A stretch of 14,102 nt of DNA. Source: Prevotellamassilia sp. (GTDB lineage Bacteria; Bacteroidota; Bacteroidia; Bacteroidales; Bacteroidaceae). Positions 6,388-13,147 of this stretch are shown here, piece after piece (position 1 is the first letter of the stretch; each line of letters starts with the position of its first letter). Where the stretch lies: contig VSQE01000064.1 in assembly GCA_009775705.1 (NCBI GenBank), positions 1-14,102 on the forward strand, written 5' to 3'. The notes under the pieces were generated by a model that saw only the letters and a program-made list of their open reading frames with translations, ran no database searches and was not told the DNA's origin. The translations under genes and the position numbers were made by a program.

Positions 6388-7686
6388 TTACGACAGTTTG
6401 AGTTCGAGTACGTAATCCGGTACATTTTCGGGAACCGTCACGGGAATTACCAACTGCCCGTCTTTCTGCCGGAACTTCAACTTCTGACGGGAACGGAAAT
6501 CCACGGCCGTCTTGACCTTCTCGGGCAGCGAAACGGAAATCTCTGCCACTTCAGGATTCAGAACATGCAGATAGAGCGTTTTTCCGTTTCTGGTGGAAAC
6601 CACCTTTTCCCCGTCTCCTACTCCGCCAGCCTCCGTTTCATAAATAGAAGGACCATAGCACTTCAACCATTCCCCCATCCCGGAAAGACGCTGAAGGGCC
6701 GCTTCGGGCAGTGTTCCGTCAGGCTGAGGACCGATATTGAGCAACAAGTTAGCCCCCTTGGCCGAAGTCCGGGCCAGCAAACGGATAAGTTCGGACACAG
6801 ACTTGTAGTCCTGATCCTTCACCTTATACCCCCACATGCCGTTCATAGTCTGGCAGGTCTCAAGAGGCAGACGGCTCACGGCCTGTCCGGACAGACCGGC
6901 CTTGTTCTCTCCGGGCACATCGCGTTCGAATATCTGGATGTCCTCACCTTCGAACGGAGTGAGATGGTGGTTATTGCCCACCAAACAGGCGGGCTGCAAA
7001 CGGTGGATCAGTTCGTACTGCCCGGCCAGTTGCCAATCGAAAGGAATGCTGTCACCGTCATGATCCCATACACCGTCAAACCAAATGGCACCGATCTCAC
7101 CGTATCCGGTAAGCAGTTCCGTAAGCTGACGGTTCATGAAATCATAATAGCTCTTCCAGTCGGCCTTGCCGGTATCGCGTCCCGTTCCACGACCGGTACG
7201 GCCTACGGGATAGTCCTCGCGCGTCCAGTCGAGATGGGAATAATACAGGTGCAATTTCACATCCTGCCGGTGGCACTCGTCTGCCAGCTGACGTATGATA
7301 TCCTTGCCATACGGAGTATTCATTATATTATAGGACGACTGGGCGGTGTTCCACATTGAAAAGCCCTCGTGATGCCGCGAAGTGAAACAAATGTATCTGG
7401 CTCCCGCCTCCTTTATGGCCGAAACCCATGCCTTCGCATCAAAGCGGTGCGGGTAAAAGGCCTGGGCAGCCTTCGCATACTCGCGGTTGTCGATGTTCTG
7501 GTTTGTCATATACCACTCACCTTGTCCGAAAAGGCTGTACAGCCCCCAATGCAGGAAAATGCCGAACCGGCTATTGCTGAAATCCTTGCGCGCTTTCAGG
7601 TTCTCGGGTGAAGGCTGATAGGCCACGGTCTGCGCCGAAGAGAGCATTGCAAGACTTAAAAAAAACGAGACTAAATATTTTCTCAT
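6388..7686 (-). CDS. Secreted GH29 alpha-L-fucosidase
   Basis: A 432-residue glycoside hydrolase that should release alpha-L-fucose from host or dietary glycans. A type I signal peptide (MRKYLVSFFLSLAMLSSAQT, likely cut after Ala18) directs it to the periplasm or beyond. GH29 landmarks: FGIFLHWGLYS at 41-51, TSRHHEGFSMW with His105/His106, and AIWFDG at 200-205 with Asp204 as the likely nucleophile. The catalytic barrel is followed by a C-terminal beta-rich region (about 345-432). The acid/base residue is not obvious by eye. The frame is open back to 7845, but that extension would read through the RNase P RNA gene; ATG 7686 begins the signal peptide and lies 30 bases after a TATATTTG element. 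There is no SusC/SusD pair or regulator next to it, so it is a stand-alone enzyme. Confidence 0.93.
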   Translation of the reverse strand: MRKYLVSFFLSLAMLSSAQTVAYQPSPENLKARKDFSNSRFGIFLHWGLYSLFGQGEWYMTNQNIDNREYAKAAQAFYPHRFDAKAWVSAIKEAGARYICFTSRHHEGFSMWNTAQSSYNIMNTPYGKDIIRQLADECHRQDVKLHLYYSHLDWTREDYPVGRTGRGTGRDTGKADWKSYYDFMNRQLTELLTGYGEIGAIWFDGVWDHDGDSIPFDWQLAGQYELIHRLQPACLVGNNHHLTPFEGEDIQIFERDVPGENKAGLSGQAVSRLPLETCQTMNGMWGYKVKDQDYKSVSELIRLLARTSAKGANLLLNIGPQPDGTLPEAALQRLSGMGEWLKCYGPSIYETEAGGVGDGEKVVSTRNGKTLYLHVLNPEVAEISVSLPEKVKTAVDFRSRQKLKFRQKDGQLVIPVTVPENVPDYVLELKLS

Positions 7687-7716
7687 ACTATTACGGATAT
7701 TAATTAAAATGACGGA

Positions 7717-7724
7717 CAAATATA
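7717..7724 (-). promoter_or_regulatory. -7 element of the fucosidase gene
   Basis: TATATTTG on the minus strand is an exact TAnnTTTG match, 30 bases upstream of ATG 7686. It lies about 40 bases from the opposing rnpB -7 element. No -33 element is evident. Confidence 0.55.
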
Positions 7725-7765
7725 AGTTTTTTTGGGCATATGGGGCAATGTTGGCTGAAAATTCG

Positions 7766-7773
7766 TACCTTCG
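7766..7773 (+). promoter_or_regulatory. -7 element of rnpB
   Basis: TACCTTCG, a TAnnTTCG variant of the Bacteroidetes -7 element, lies just upstream of the RNase P RNA 5' region. Transcription would start near 7780. A TTGG is present at 7751-7754 but too close for the usual -33 spacing. Confidence 0.5.
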
Positions 7774-7775
7774 CG

Positions 7776-8166
7776 GAAAAGAAGGAACAGCCGGACGGTC
7801 TGTCGCGTGTGTCCGTGTGACACAGGAGGAAAGTCCGGGCAGCACAGGGCAATCCGCTTCTTAACGGGAAGTTGTCCGCAAGGGCAAATGAGTGCAGAAG
7901 AAAAGAACCGCCGCCCGCAAGGACGGTAAGGGTGAGAAGGTGGGGTAAGAGCCCACCGGCCGCGTGGTGACACTGCGGGCCGTGCACATCGGATGCTGAA
8001 AGTTCGCGTAAACCGGCGCAGGAGGGCGGCCCGCCCAAGTCTGCGGACGCGCCGGAGGGTAGAACGATAGAGCTTGCCGGCAACGGCAAGCCCGGATAAA
8101 TGACAGACACGTTACGCCATCGTAACGTACAGAACCCGGCTTACAGACCGGCTGTTTCTTCTTTTC
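7776..8166 (+). ncRNA. rnpB: RNase P RNA (M1 RNA), type A
   Basis: This is the catalytic RNA that trims tRNA 5' leaders. The universal blocks are present: GAGGAAAGTCCGGGC at 7826-7840, the block from GGGTGAGAAGG through GTGGGGTAAGAGCCCACC at about 7929-7957, and ACAGAACCCGGCTTACAG at 8129-8146, which closes helix P4. The ends pair to form P1: 7776-7794 against 8148-8166, 19 pairs with one G-U. Near the 3' end ACGTTACG/CGTAACGT (8109-8128) makes a perfect 8-bp hairpin between GACAGAC and the last conserved block. The A/U-rich outer part of P1 is followed by a pyrimidine tract (8167-8177) and could double as the terminator. Exact ends are inferred; the mature 5' end is probably near 7780. Confidence 0.95.
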
Positions 8167-8246
8167 TTTCCTCTTTTACCAATTTCTCACAATCGGGATG
8201 TAACCCGCGATTCTCCACAAAGATGCTATATAACATACAAATAAAA

Positions 8247-8277
8247 ATTGGAGCGTTACAAAAAATGCTTAAATTCG
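8247..8277 (+). promoter_or_regulatory. Promoter of the serC cluster
   Basis: ATTG (8247-8250), a 19-base spacer, then TAAATTCG (8270-8277) fit the Bacteroidetes TTTG/TAnnTTTG layout with a TTCG variant. The leader to ATG 8315 would be about 30 bases. No operator, riboswitch or leader peptide is recognisable. Confidence 0.6.
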
Positions 8278-8314
8278 CCCCAAGTTAACAAACCTTCAAA
8301 ATATATAACAACGT

Positions 8315-9382
8315 ATGAAGAAATATAATTTCGGTGCGGGACCGTCAATCCTCCCGCAAGAGGTGATGAAAGCAACGGCTGATGCCTGTACGGAATTTCA
8401 GGGCATGGGCCTTTCGCTCATGGAGATAAGCCATCGTACCAAAGAGTTTCAGGCCGTTATGGACGAGGCACAGGCTTTGTTCAAGGAGTTGCTGGACATT
8501 CCCGAAGGCTACAGCGTGCTGTTTGTCGGTGGCGGCGCAAGTCTGGAATTCTGCATGGTACCTTACAACCTGCTCGAAAAGAAAGCTGCTTATCTGAACA
8601 CCGGCGTGTGGGCAAAGAAAGCCTTGAAAGAGGCCAAACTCTTCGGTGAAGTTGTTGAAGTGGCCTCATCGGCCGATGCCAACTACACCTTCATTCCGAA
8701 AGACTATACCATTCCGGCCGATGCCGACTATTTCCACATCACAACCAACAACACCATCTACGGAACGGAAATACGCAAAGATCTGGATTCTCCGGTACCT
8801 CTTGTCGCAGACATGTCATCCGACATCTTCTCCCGTCCCATTGACGTGAGCAAGTACGGAATGATTTACGGCGGCGCCCAGAAAAACCTGTCTATGGCCG
8901 GTGTCACCTTCGTCATTGTCAAGAATGAGTTGCTGGGCAAGGTAAGCCGCCCCATCCCCACCATGCTTGACTACCGCACCCACGTGGACAAGGGTTCCAT
9001 GTTCAACACCCCACCTGTTGTACCCATCTACTGCGCTTTGCAAAACTTGAAATGGATCAAGGCGCAGGGAGGAGTGAAGGAAATGGAACGCCGCGCACAG
9101 GAACGTGCCGATCTGCTCTATACCGAAATAGACCGTAACAAACTCTTCCGCGGAACAGCCGAGAAAGAAGACCGCTCGCTGATGAACATCTGCTTCGTCA
9201 TGGCCGACGAATACAAAGAACTGGAAGCCGACTTCCTTAAATTCGCCACAGAAAGGGGAATGTCGGGCATCAAGGGACATCGCTCGGTAGGCGGTTTCCG
9301 CGCCTCCTGCTACAACGCCATGCCGCTCGAAGGAGTCCAGGCACTGGTTGACTGCATGAAGGAATTCGAAGCTTTACACTAA
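8315..9382 (+). CDS. serC: Phosphoserine aminotransferase
   Basis: SerC is a cytoplasmic PLP enzyme converting 3-phosphohydroxypyruvate and glutamate to O-phosphoserine and 2-oxoglutarate; the family also acts in pyridoxal phosphate synthesis. The 355-residue protein starts with the typical NFGAGPSILP. It contains SLMEISHRTKEF (34-45), FVGGGASLEF (70-79), TTNNTIYGTE (143-152), VADMSSDIFSRP (164-175) and YGGAQKNLSMAG with the PLP lysine at Lys190. The C-terminus has GHRSVGGFRAS. Length and motifs are normal. It is the first gene of a plus-strand cluster with serA (96 bases downstream) and a DUF1015 gene, and has its own promoter at 8247-8277. Confidence 0.97.
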   Translation: MKKYNFGAGPSILPQEVMKATADACTEFQGMGLSLMEISHRTKEFQAVMDEAQALFKELLDIPEGYSVLFVGGGASLEFCMVPYNLLEKKAAYLNTGVWAKKALKEAKLFGEVVEVASSADANYTFIPKDYTIPADADYFHITTNNTIYGTEIRKDLDSPVPLVADMSSDIFSRPIDVSKYGMIYGGAQKNLSMAGVTFVIVKNELLGKVSRPIPTMLDYRTHVDKGSMFNTPPVVPIYCALQNLKWIKAQGGVKEMERRAQERADLLYTEIDRNKLFRGTAEKEDRSLMNICFVMADEYKELEADFLKFATERGMSGIKGHRSVGGFRASCYNAMPLEGVQALVDCMKEFEALH

Positions 9383-9401
9383 TGATCTAACGTACATCCA
9401 T

Positions 9402-9455
9402 GGGGTATGGGAACAAAGACTTAACGCAAGGGATCTTTTTTCCATACTCCTTTTT
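9402..9455 (+). terminator. Hairpin with U-run between serC and serA
   Basis: GGGGTATGGGAA (9402-9413) pairs over 12 positions, including two G-U pairs, with TTTCCATACTCC (9439-9450). It is followed directly by TTTTTG. It lies between the serC stop and the serA start, so it may act as a partial terminator or attenuator lowering serA expression relative to serC. It is a prediction from sequence only. Confidence 0.5.
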
Positions 9456-9478
9456 GTTTACACTCATCCAGAACCATT

Positions 9479-10399
9479 ATGAAAATACTCGTAGCAACAG
9501 AAAAGCCTTTTGCTCCGGTAGCTGTGAAGGGCATCAAAGAAATCATTGAAGCCGCCGGCTTCGAGTGCGCGTTACTTGAAAAATATACGCAAAAATCCCA
9601 GTTGCTGGAAGCGGTAAAGGACGTAAACGCCCTGATCATCCGGTCGGACAAAATAGATGCCGCAGTCATGGATGCCGCTCCCGAACTGAAAATCGTAGTC
9701 CGCGCAGGAGCCGGATACGACAATGTCAACCTGGAAGCCGCGACAGCACACGGCATCGTTGTGATGAACACTCCGGGACAGAATGCCAATGCCGTTGCCG
9801 AACTGGTGATAGGCTTGCTGCTGTACACCATCCGCAACCGCTTTGACGGGACTTCCGGAACAGAACTGAAAGGAAAGAAGATAGGTCTGATGGCCTTCGG
9901 AGCCGTTGCCCAGAACGTAGCCCGCATAGCGAAAGGCTTCGGCATGGAAATTTCCGGTTTCTCTCCGCGCAACCAGCCGCAAAAGATTATTGATGCCGGA
10001 TTCCATGTTCATGAAGATGTGCAAAGCCTCTTCGCCGAGAATGACATCGTCAGCCTGCACATTCCCGCCACTCCGCAAACCAAAGGCTGCATCACCTACG
10101 ACCTGATCAAGAGCATGAAACCCAATGCCATCCTGCTCAACACCGCAAGAAAGGAAATCATAGACGAAGAAGGACTGCTGCGCGCCATGACAGAACGTCC
10201 CGACCTTCGCTACGTGACCGACCTGAAACTGGGAGCACACGATGAAGCCGTGGAGAAACTGGCCGGCCGCTACATCTTCACCCCTAAAAAAATGGGAGCA
10301 CAAACCTCCGAGGCCAATATCAATGCCGGACTGGCCGCCGCCTCGCAGATCGTCGACTTCTTCAAAAACGGAGTCACGACTTTCCAGGTCAATAAATAA
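9479..10399 (+). CDS. serA: D-3-phosphoglycerate dehydrogenase, short form
   Basis: This 306-residue NAD(P)-dependent 2-hydroxyacid dehydrogenase should oxidise 3-phosphoglycerate to 3-phosphohydroxypyruvate, the step before SerC. Landmarks are VVRAGAGYDNVNL (73-85), NTPGQNANAVAEL (97-109), and LLNTARKE with the substrate Arg224. It lacks the C-terminal serine-sensing ACT domain of E. coli SerA. Two sites are unusual: the nucleotide-binding GxGxxG reads AFGAVA (139-144), and the catalytic TPHIG block reads TPKKMGAQ (268-275), putting Lys where His is expected. The usual catalytic Glu after the DVF-type block (here DLKLGAHDE, 248-256) is not in the canonical place. From memory, a Lys replacement is described in Entamoeba histolytica PGDH, which groups with Bacteroides enzymes. 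Its place after serC makes the PGDH role likely. Confidence 0.88.
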   Translation: MKILVATEKPFAPVAVKGIKEIIEAAGFECALLEKYTQKSQLLEAVKDVNALIIRSDKIDAAVMDAAPELKIVVRAGAGYDNVNLEAATAHGIVVMNTPGQNANAVAELVIGLLLYTIRNRFDGTSGTELKGKKIGLMAFGAVAQNVARIAKGFGMEISGFSPRNQPQKIIDAGFHVHEDVQSLFAENDIVSLHIPATPQTKGCITYDLIKSMKPNAILLNTARKEIIDEEGLLRAMTERPDLRYVTDLKLGAHDEAVEKLAGRYIFTPKKMGAQTSEANINAGLAAASQIVDFFKNGVTTFQVNK

Positions 10400-10409
10400 C
10401 AACAGCACT

Positions 10410-10460
10410 TTCCGGCAGGAAGAGGCGCACACAGCATGTACGCTTTCTTCCTCCGGAATT
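10410..10460 (+). terminator. Hairpin between serA and the DUF1015 gene
   Basis: TTCCGG-C-AGGAAGA (10410-10423) pairs with TCTTCCTCCGGAA (10446-10458), 13 pairs with one bulged C and a 22-base loop. A U-rich but interrupted stretch follows. It may be a partial terminator or a processing or stability element within the ser cluster. Confidence 0.4.
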
Positions 10461-10486
10461 TATCTATTCTCTTAAAACCTACCATC

Positions 10487-11734
10487 ATGCCTCAGATAAA
10501 ACCATTCCGCGGTGTCCGTCCCCCCGCCCCGCTCGTTGAGGAAGTGGAATGCCGCCCCTATGACGTACTGAGTTCGGAAGAGGCCCGTGCCGAAGCCGGA
10601 ACAAACGAAAAATCCCTGTACCACATCATCAAGCCGGAAATCAATTTTCCGGAAGGAACGGACGAGTACGATCCCCGGGTCTACGAAAGCGGAGCCGAAC
10701 AGTTCCGGAAATTTCAGGAACAAGGATGGCTCGTACAGGACGAAGAGGAGAACTACTACCTCTATGCACAGACCATGAACGGCAAGACGCAATACGGCAT
10801 CGTCCTGTGTGCCTACGTGAACGACTACATGAATTCCGTCATCAAAAAGCACGAGCTGACCCGCCGCGACAAGGAGGAAGACCGCATGAAGCACGTTCGC
10901 CAAACGAACGCCAACATCGAACCGGTATTTCTGGCCCATCACCCCACTCCCGTTCTCGATGCCATCACCAAAAAATATGCGGCCCTCAAACCCGAGTATG
11001 ACTTCATCGCTCCCATCGACGGCTTCCGGCATCAGCTCTGGATCATCTCCGACGGGAAGGACAAGGAAAGCATCACCGGCGAATTTGCAAAGATGAATGC
11101 GCTCTACATTGCCGACGGACACCACCGGTCGGCCGCTGCCGCACTGGTAGGCGCGGAAAAGGCCAAAGCAAATCCCGACAATACGGGAAAAGAGGAATAC
11201 AACTACTACATGGCCGTAAGTTTCCCGGCAGACCAGCTCACCATTCTTGACTACAACCGTGTCATCAAGGATCTGAACGGCATGCAGCCCGAAGAGTTTC
11301 TTCACGCACTGGAAAAAAATTTCATCGTACAGGACAAAGGCTGCCAAATATACAAACCCGCTCAGTTGCACGAGTTCTCACTCTATATGGACGGCCACTG
11401 GTACAGCCTTGTCGCGCGTGAAGGAACCTACAACCCCGACGATCCCATCGGCGTGCTGGACGTGGACATCTCGTCCCGGCTGATCCTGGACGAGTTGTTG
11501 GGAATCAAAGATCTCCGCAGCGACAAACGCATAGACTTCGTCGGTGGCCTGCGCGGCCTGGGAGAACTGAAGAACCGCGTGGACAGCGGAGAAATGAGGA
11601 TCGCCCTTGCTCTCTATCCCGTCAGCATGCAGCAAATCATGGACATCGCCGACAGCGGAAAAATCATGCCGCCCAAAGCCACATGGTTTGAGCCGAAACT
11701 GAGAAGCGGTCTTGTCATCCACAAATTAGACTGA
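10487..11734 (+). CDS. DUF1015 protein, candidate SerK-like enzyme
   Basis: A 415-residue cytoplasmic protein of the DUF1015 family, recognised from the start MPQIKPFRGVRPP, the stretch SLYHIIKPEINFP and the signature IADGHHRSAAAAL. The DGHHR motif resembles the one I recall from ParB/Srx-fold free-serine kinases (archaeal SerK, staphylococcal SbnI), which make O-phosphoserine from serine. That biochemical role is inference, but its place 87 bases after serA, next to serC, supports a link to serine or phosphoserine. There is no signal peptide or membrane segment. I chose ATG 10487 because the frame's earlier ATG at 10436 would place the start inside the hairpin at 10410-10460 and add a non-conserved hydrophobic leader. 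A good terminator follows at 11777-11814, ending the cluster. Confidence 0.8.
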   Translation: MPQIKPFRGVRPPAPLVEEVECRPYDVLSSEEARAEAGTNEKSLYHIIKPEINFPEGTDEYDPRVYESGAEQFRKFQEQGWLVQDEEENYYLYAQTMNGKTQYGIVLCAYVNDYMNSVIKKHELTRRDKEEDRMKHVRQTNANIEPVFLAHHPTPVLDAITKKYAALKPEYDFIAPIDGFRHQLWIISDGKDKESITGEFAKMNALYIADGHHRSAAAALVGAEKAKANPDNTGKEEYNYYMAVSFPADQLTILDYNRVIKDLNGMQPEEFLHALEKNFIVQDKGCQIYKPAQLHEFSLYMDGHWYSLVAREGTYNPDDPIGVLDVDISSRLILDELLGIKDLRSDKRIDFVGGLRGLGELKNRVDSGEMRIALALYPVSMQQIMDIADSGKIMPPKATWFEPKLRSGLVIHKLD

Positions 11735-11776
11735 TCTCTTCCTCTCTCTCAATATAAATAAGAGAAAAACCATTAT

Positions 11777-11814
11777 CCACCGCGGCGGTCAATAACTACC
11801 GCCACGGTGGTTTT
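11777..11814 (+). terminator. Intrinsic terminator of the ser cluster
   Basis: CCACCGCGGCGGT (11777-11789) pairs with ACCGCCACGGTGG (11798-11810), 12 of 13 positions, with an 8-base loop and a TTTT tail (11811-11814). It lies 43 bases after the DUF1015 stop. Confidence 0.8.
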
Positions 11815-11891
11815 GATTTACAAAGGATGTCGCATTCCGGCCAGAATGTATTTTTAGAAGCTGAAATAGGCCATAAATAAAAAAGAAGTCG

Positions 11892-11899
11892 TAAATTCG
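11892..11899 (+). promoter_or_regulatory. -7 element of the DUF3127 gene
   Basis: TAAATTCG is identical to the -7 element of serC and lies 33 bases before ATG 11933. No clear TTTG is seen at the -33 position. It follows the ser-cluster terminator, so the gene is probably a new transcription unit. Confidence 0.5.
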
Positions 11900-11932
11900 C
11901 AAACAAATACTACAACACACGCAAATAGCATT

Positions 11933-12307
11933 ATGGAAATTTCAGGTAAGATCATTGCGGCACTTCCGCCGCGCGGTGGAGTTTCGCAACGCACCGGAAA
12001 CAGTTGGAAAACTCAGGAATTCGTCATCGAAACCCACGAACAATATCCCCGCAAATGCGTATTCAACGTATTCGGCGAAGACCGTTTGCAGGAAATGAAC
12101 ATCCAGGTAGGAGAAGAACTGACCGTATCGTTCGACATCGACGCAAGAGAATATAACGGACGCTGGTATAACGACATACGCGCTTGGAAGGTAGAGAGGA
12201 ACGCAGCTCCTGCCGCACCGTCCAATGCCATCCCCGCAGGCAACATTCCCGCTCCGACCAGTAGTGCTCCCGCTGCCGGAGAGCCGGAAGACGACCTGCC
12301 CTTCTAA
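11933..12307 (+). CDS. DUF3127 protein with SSB-like C-terminal tip
   Basis: A 124-residue cytoplasmic protein. Residues 1-90 match the Bacteroidetes DUF3127 family: MEISGKIIAALPPRGGVSQR, TGNSWKTQEFVIET, VFGEDRL, and NGRWYNDIRAWKVE. The beta-rich pattern would suit an OB fold. Residues about 91-118 are an Ala/Pro-rich flexible linker, and the protein ends EPEDDLPF. Single-stranded DNA-binding proteins end the same way (acidic residues then D-[IL]-P-F), the tip that recruits replication and repair partners. I infer a nucleic-acid-binding protein that shares SSB partners; this is not the canonical ssb gene as far as I can tell. It has its own -7 element (11892-11899) and a hairpin downstream (12333-12384). 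Confidence 0.82.
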   Translation: MEISGKIIAALPPRGGVSQRTGNSWKTQEFVIETHEQYPRKCVFNVFGEDRLQEMNIQVGEELTVSFDIDAREYNGRWYNDIRAWKVERNAAPAAPSNAIPAGNIPAPTSSAPAAGEPEDDLPF

Positions 12308-12332
12308 ACCGCGCCCTCCCTTTCAGAAAAAC

Positions 12333-12388
12333 ATGTGCCAATATAATGCCGTTGTCATCGAGGCTACGGAAAATATTGGCACATTTGT
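12333..12388 (+). terminator. Terminator-like hairpin after the DUF3127 gene
   Basis: ATGTGCCAATAT (12333-12344) and ATATTGGCACAT (12373-12384) form a perfect 12-bp stem followed by TTGTTT. The 28-base loop contains a further small CCGT/ACGG stem. It lies 25 bases after the DUF3127 stop and 38 bases before mtgA, so it probably separates the two genes. No recognisable mtgA promoter follows it, so some read-through is possible. Confidence 0.6.
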
Positions 12389-12422
12389 TTACGAACTACC
12401 GTTTCCTCTTATATCCCGCACC

Positions 12423-13115
12423 ATGAAATTCGTCCTACGGTTGCTCAAATGGATCTTCATAGCATTCTTCGCAGGAAGCATTCTCGCCACACTGGTCTAC
12501 AAATTCGTACCGGTTCCCGGCACTCCGCTCATGCTGATACGGTGTGTCCAGCAGTTCGGCCACGGCGAACGGATCACGCTCAAGCACAAATGGGTCCCGC
12601 TCGACAGCATTTCCCCCTATCTTCCGATAGCCGTCATTGCTGCGGAAGACCAGAACTATCTGCTCCATCACGGATTTGACCTCTCGGCCATACGGCAAGC
12701 CTACGAGGAACAGAAAAACGGGAAGCGGCTGCGGGGCGGAAGCACCATCAGCCAGCAAACGGCCAAAAACGTTTTCCTGTGGCCCACGTCTTCATGGGCC
12801 AGAAAAGGGCTGGAAGTCTATTTCACCGCTCTCATAGAGCTTCTGTGGTCGAAAGAAAGAATCATGGAAGTATATCTGAACAGCATCGAAATGGGGCCCG
12901 GCATTTACGGAGCCGAGGCCGTGGCCATGCAACACTTCGGATGCCATGCACGGGAGCTCAAACGTTCGGAATGCGCCCTGATAGCCGCCACTCTTCCAAA
13001 TCCTTTAAAATTCAGCTCTTTTCGTCCCTCTCCCTACATGCGGAAGCGACAAAGAAAAATTTCCAGAGAAATGAAGCATATTCCCTTTCCCGAATTTCTG
13101 AAAGAAAGGGAATGA
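12423..13115 (+). CDS. mtgA: Monofunctional peptidoglycan glycosyltransferase
   Basis: A 230-residue GT51 enzyme, normal MtgA length, that polymerises lipid II into glycan strands at the outer face of the inner membrane. Residues about 7-27 form one N-terminal membrane anchor. The catalytic domain shows IAAEDQNYLLHHGFD with catalytic Glu75, RGGSTISQQTAKNVFL (104-119), RKGLEVYFTALIELLWSKER with the second Glu at 131, and EVYLNSIEMGPGIYG (149-163). No transpeptidase domain follows. The frame is open back to 12225, but that extension would overlap the DUF3127 gene and cross the hairpin at 12333-12384; ATG 12423 immediately precedes the membrane anchor. The gene ends 32 bases from the stop of the convergent 59-residue gene, with no clear terminator between. 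Confidence 0.95.
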   Translation: MKFVLRLLKWIFIAFFAGSILATLVYKFVPVPGTPLMLIRCVQQFGHGERITLKHKWVPLDSISPYLPIAVIAAEDQNYLLHHGFDLSAIRQAYEEQKNGKRLRGGSTISQQTAKNVFLWPTSSWARKGLEVYFTALIELLWSKERIMEVYLNSIEMGPGIYGAEAVAMQHFGCHARELKRSECALIAATLPNPLKFSSFRPSPYMRKRQRKISREMKHIPFPEFLKERE

Positions 13116-13147
13116 AGACTGAGAAAAGCAAACAGGCAGGCACGCCT

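Noticed and set aside
7687..7845. N-terminal extension of the fucosidase to 7845
   Set aside because: It would overlap the RNase P RNA and its promoter and would bury the signal peptide inside the protein.
7700..8110. Minus-strand ORFs of 136 and 89 codons
   Set aside because: They lie antisense to the RNase P RNA, whose conserved blocks explain the sequence.
8190..8212. Imperfect hairpin in the rnpB-serC gap
   Set aside because: Short arms with an inserted CG and no U-run; too weak to call a terminator or riboswitch.
12225..12422. N-terminal extension of MtgA to 12225
   Set aside because: It overlaps the end of the DUF3127 gene and reads through a strong hairpin; the membrane anchor begins at 12423.
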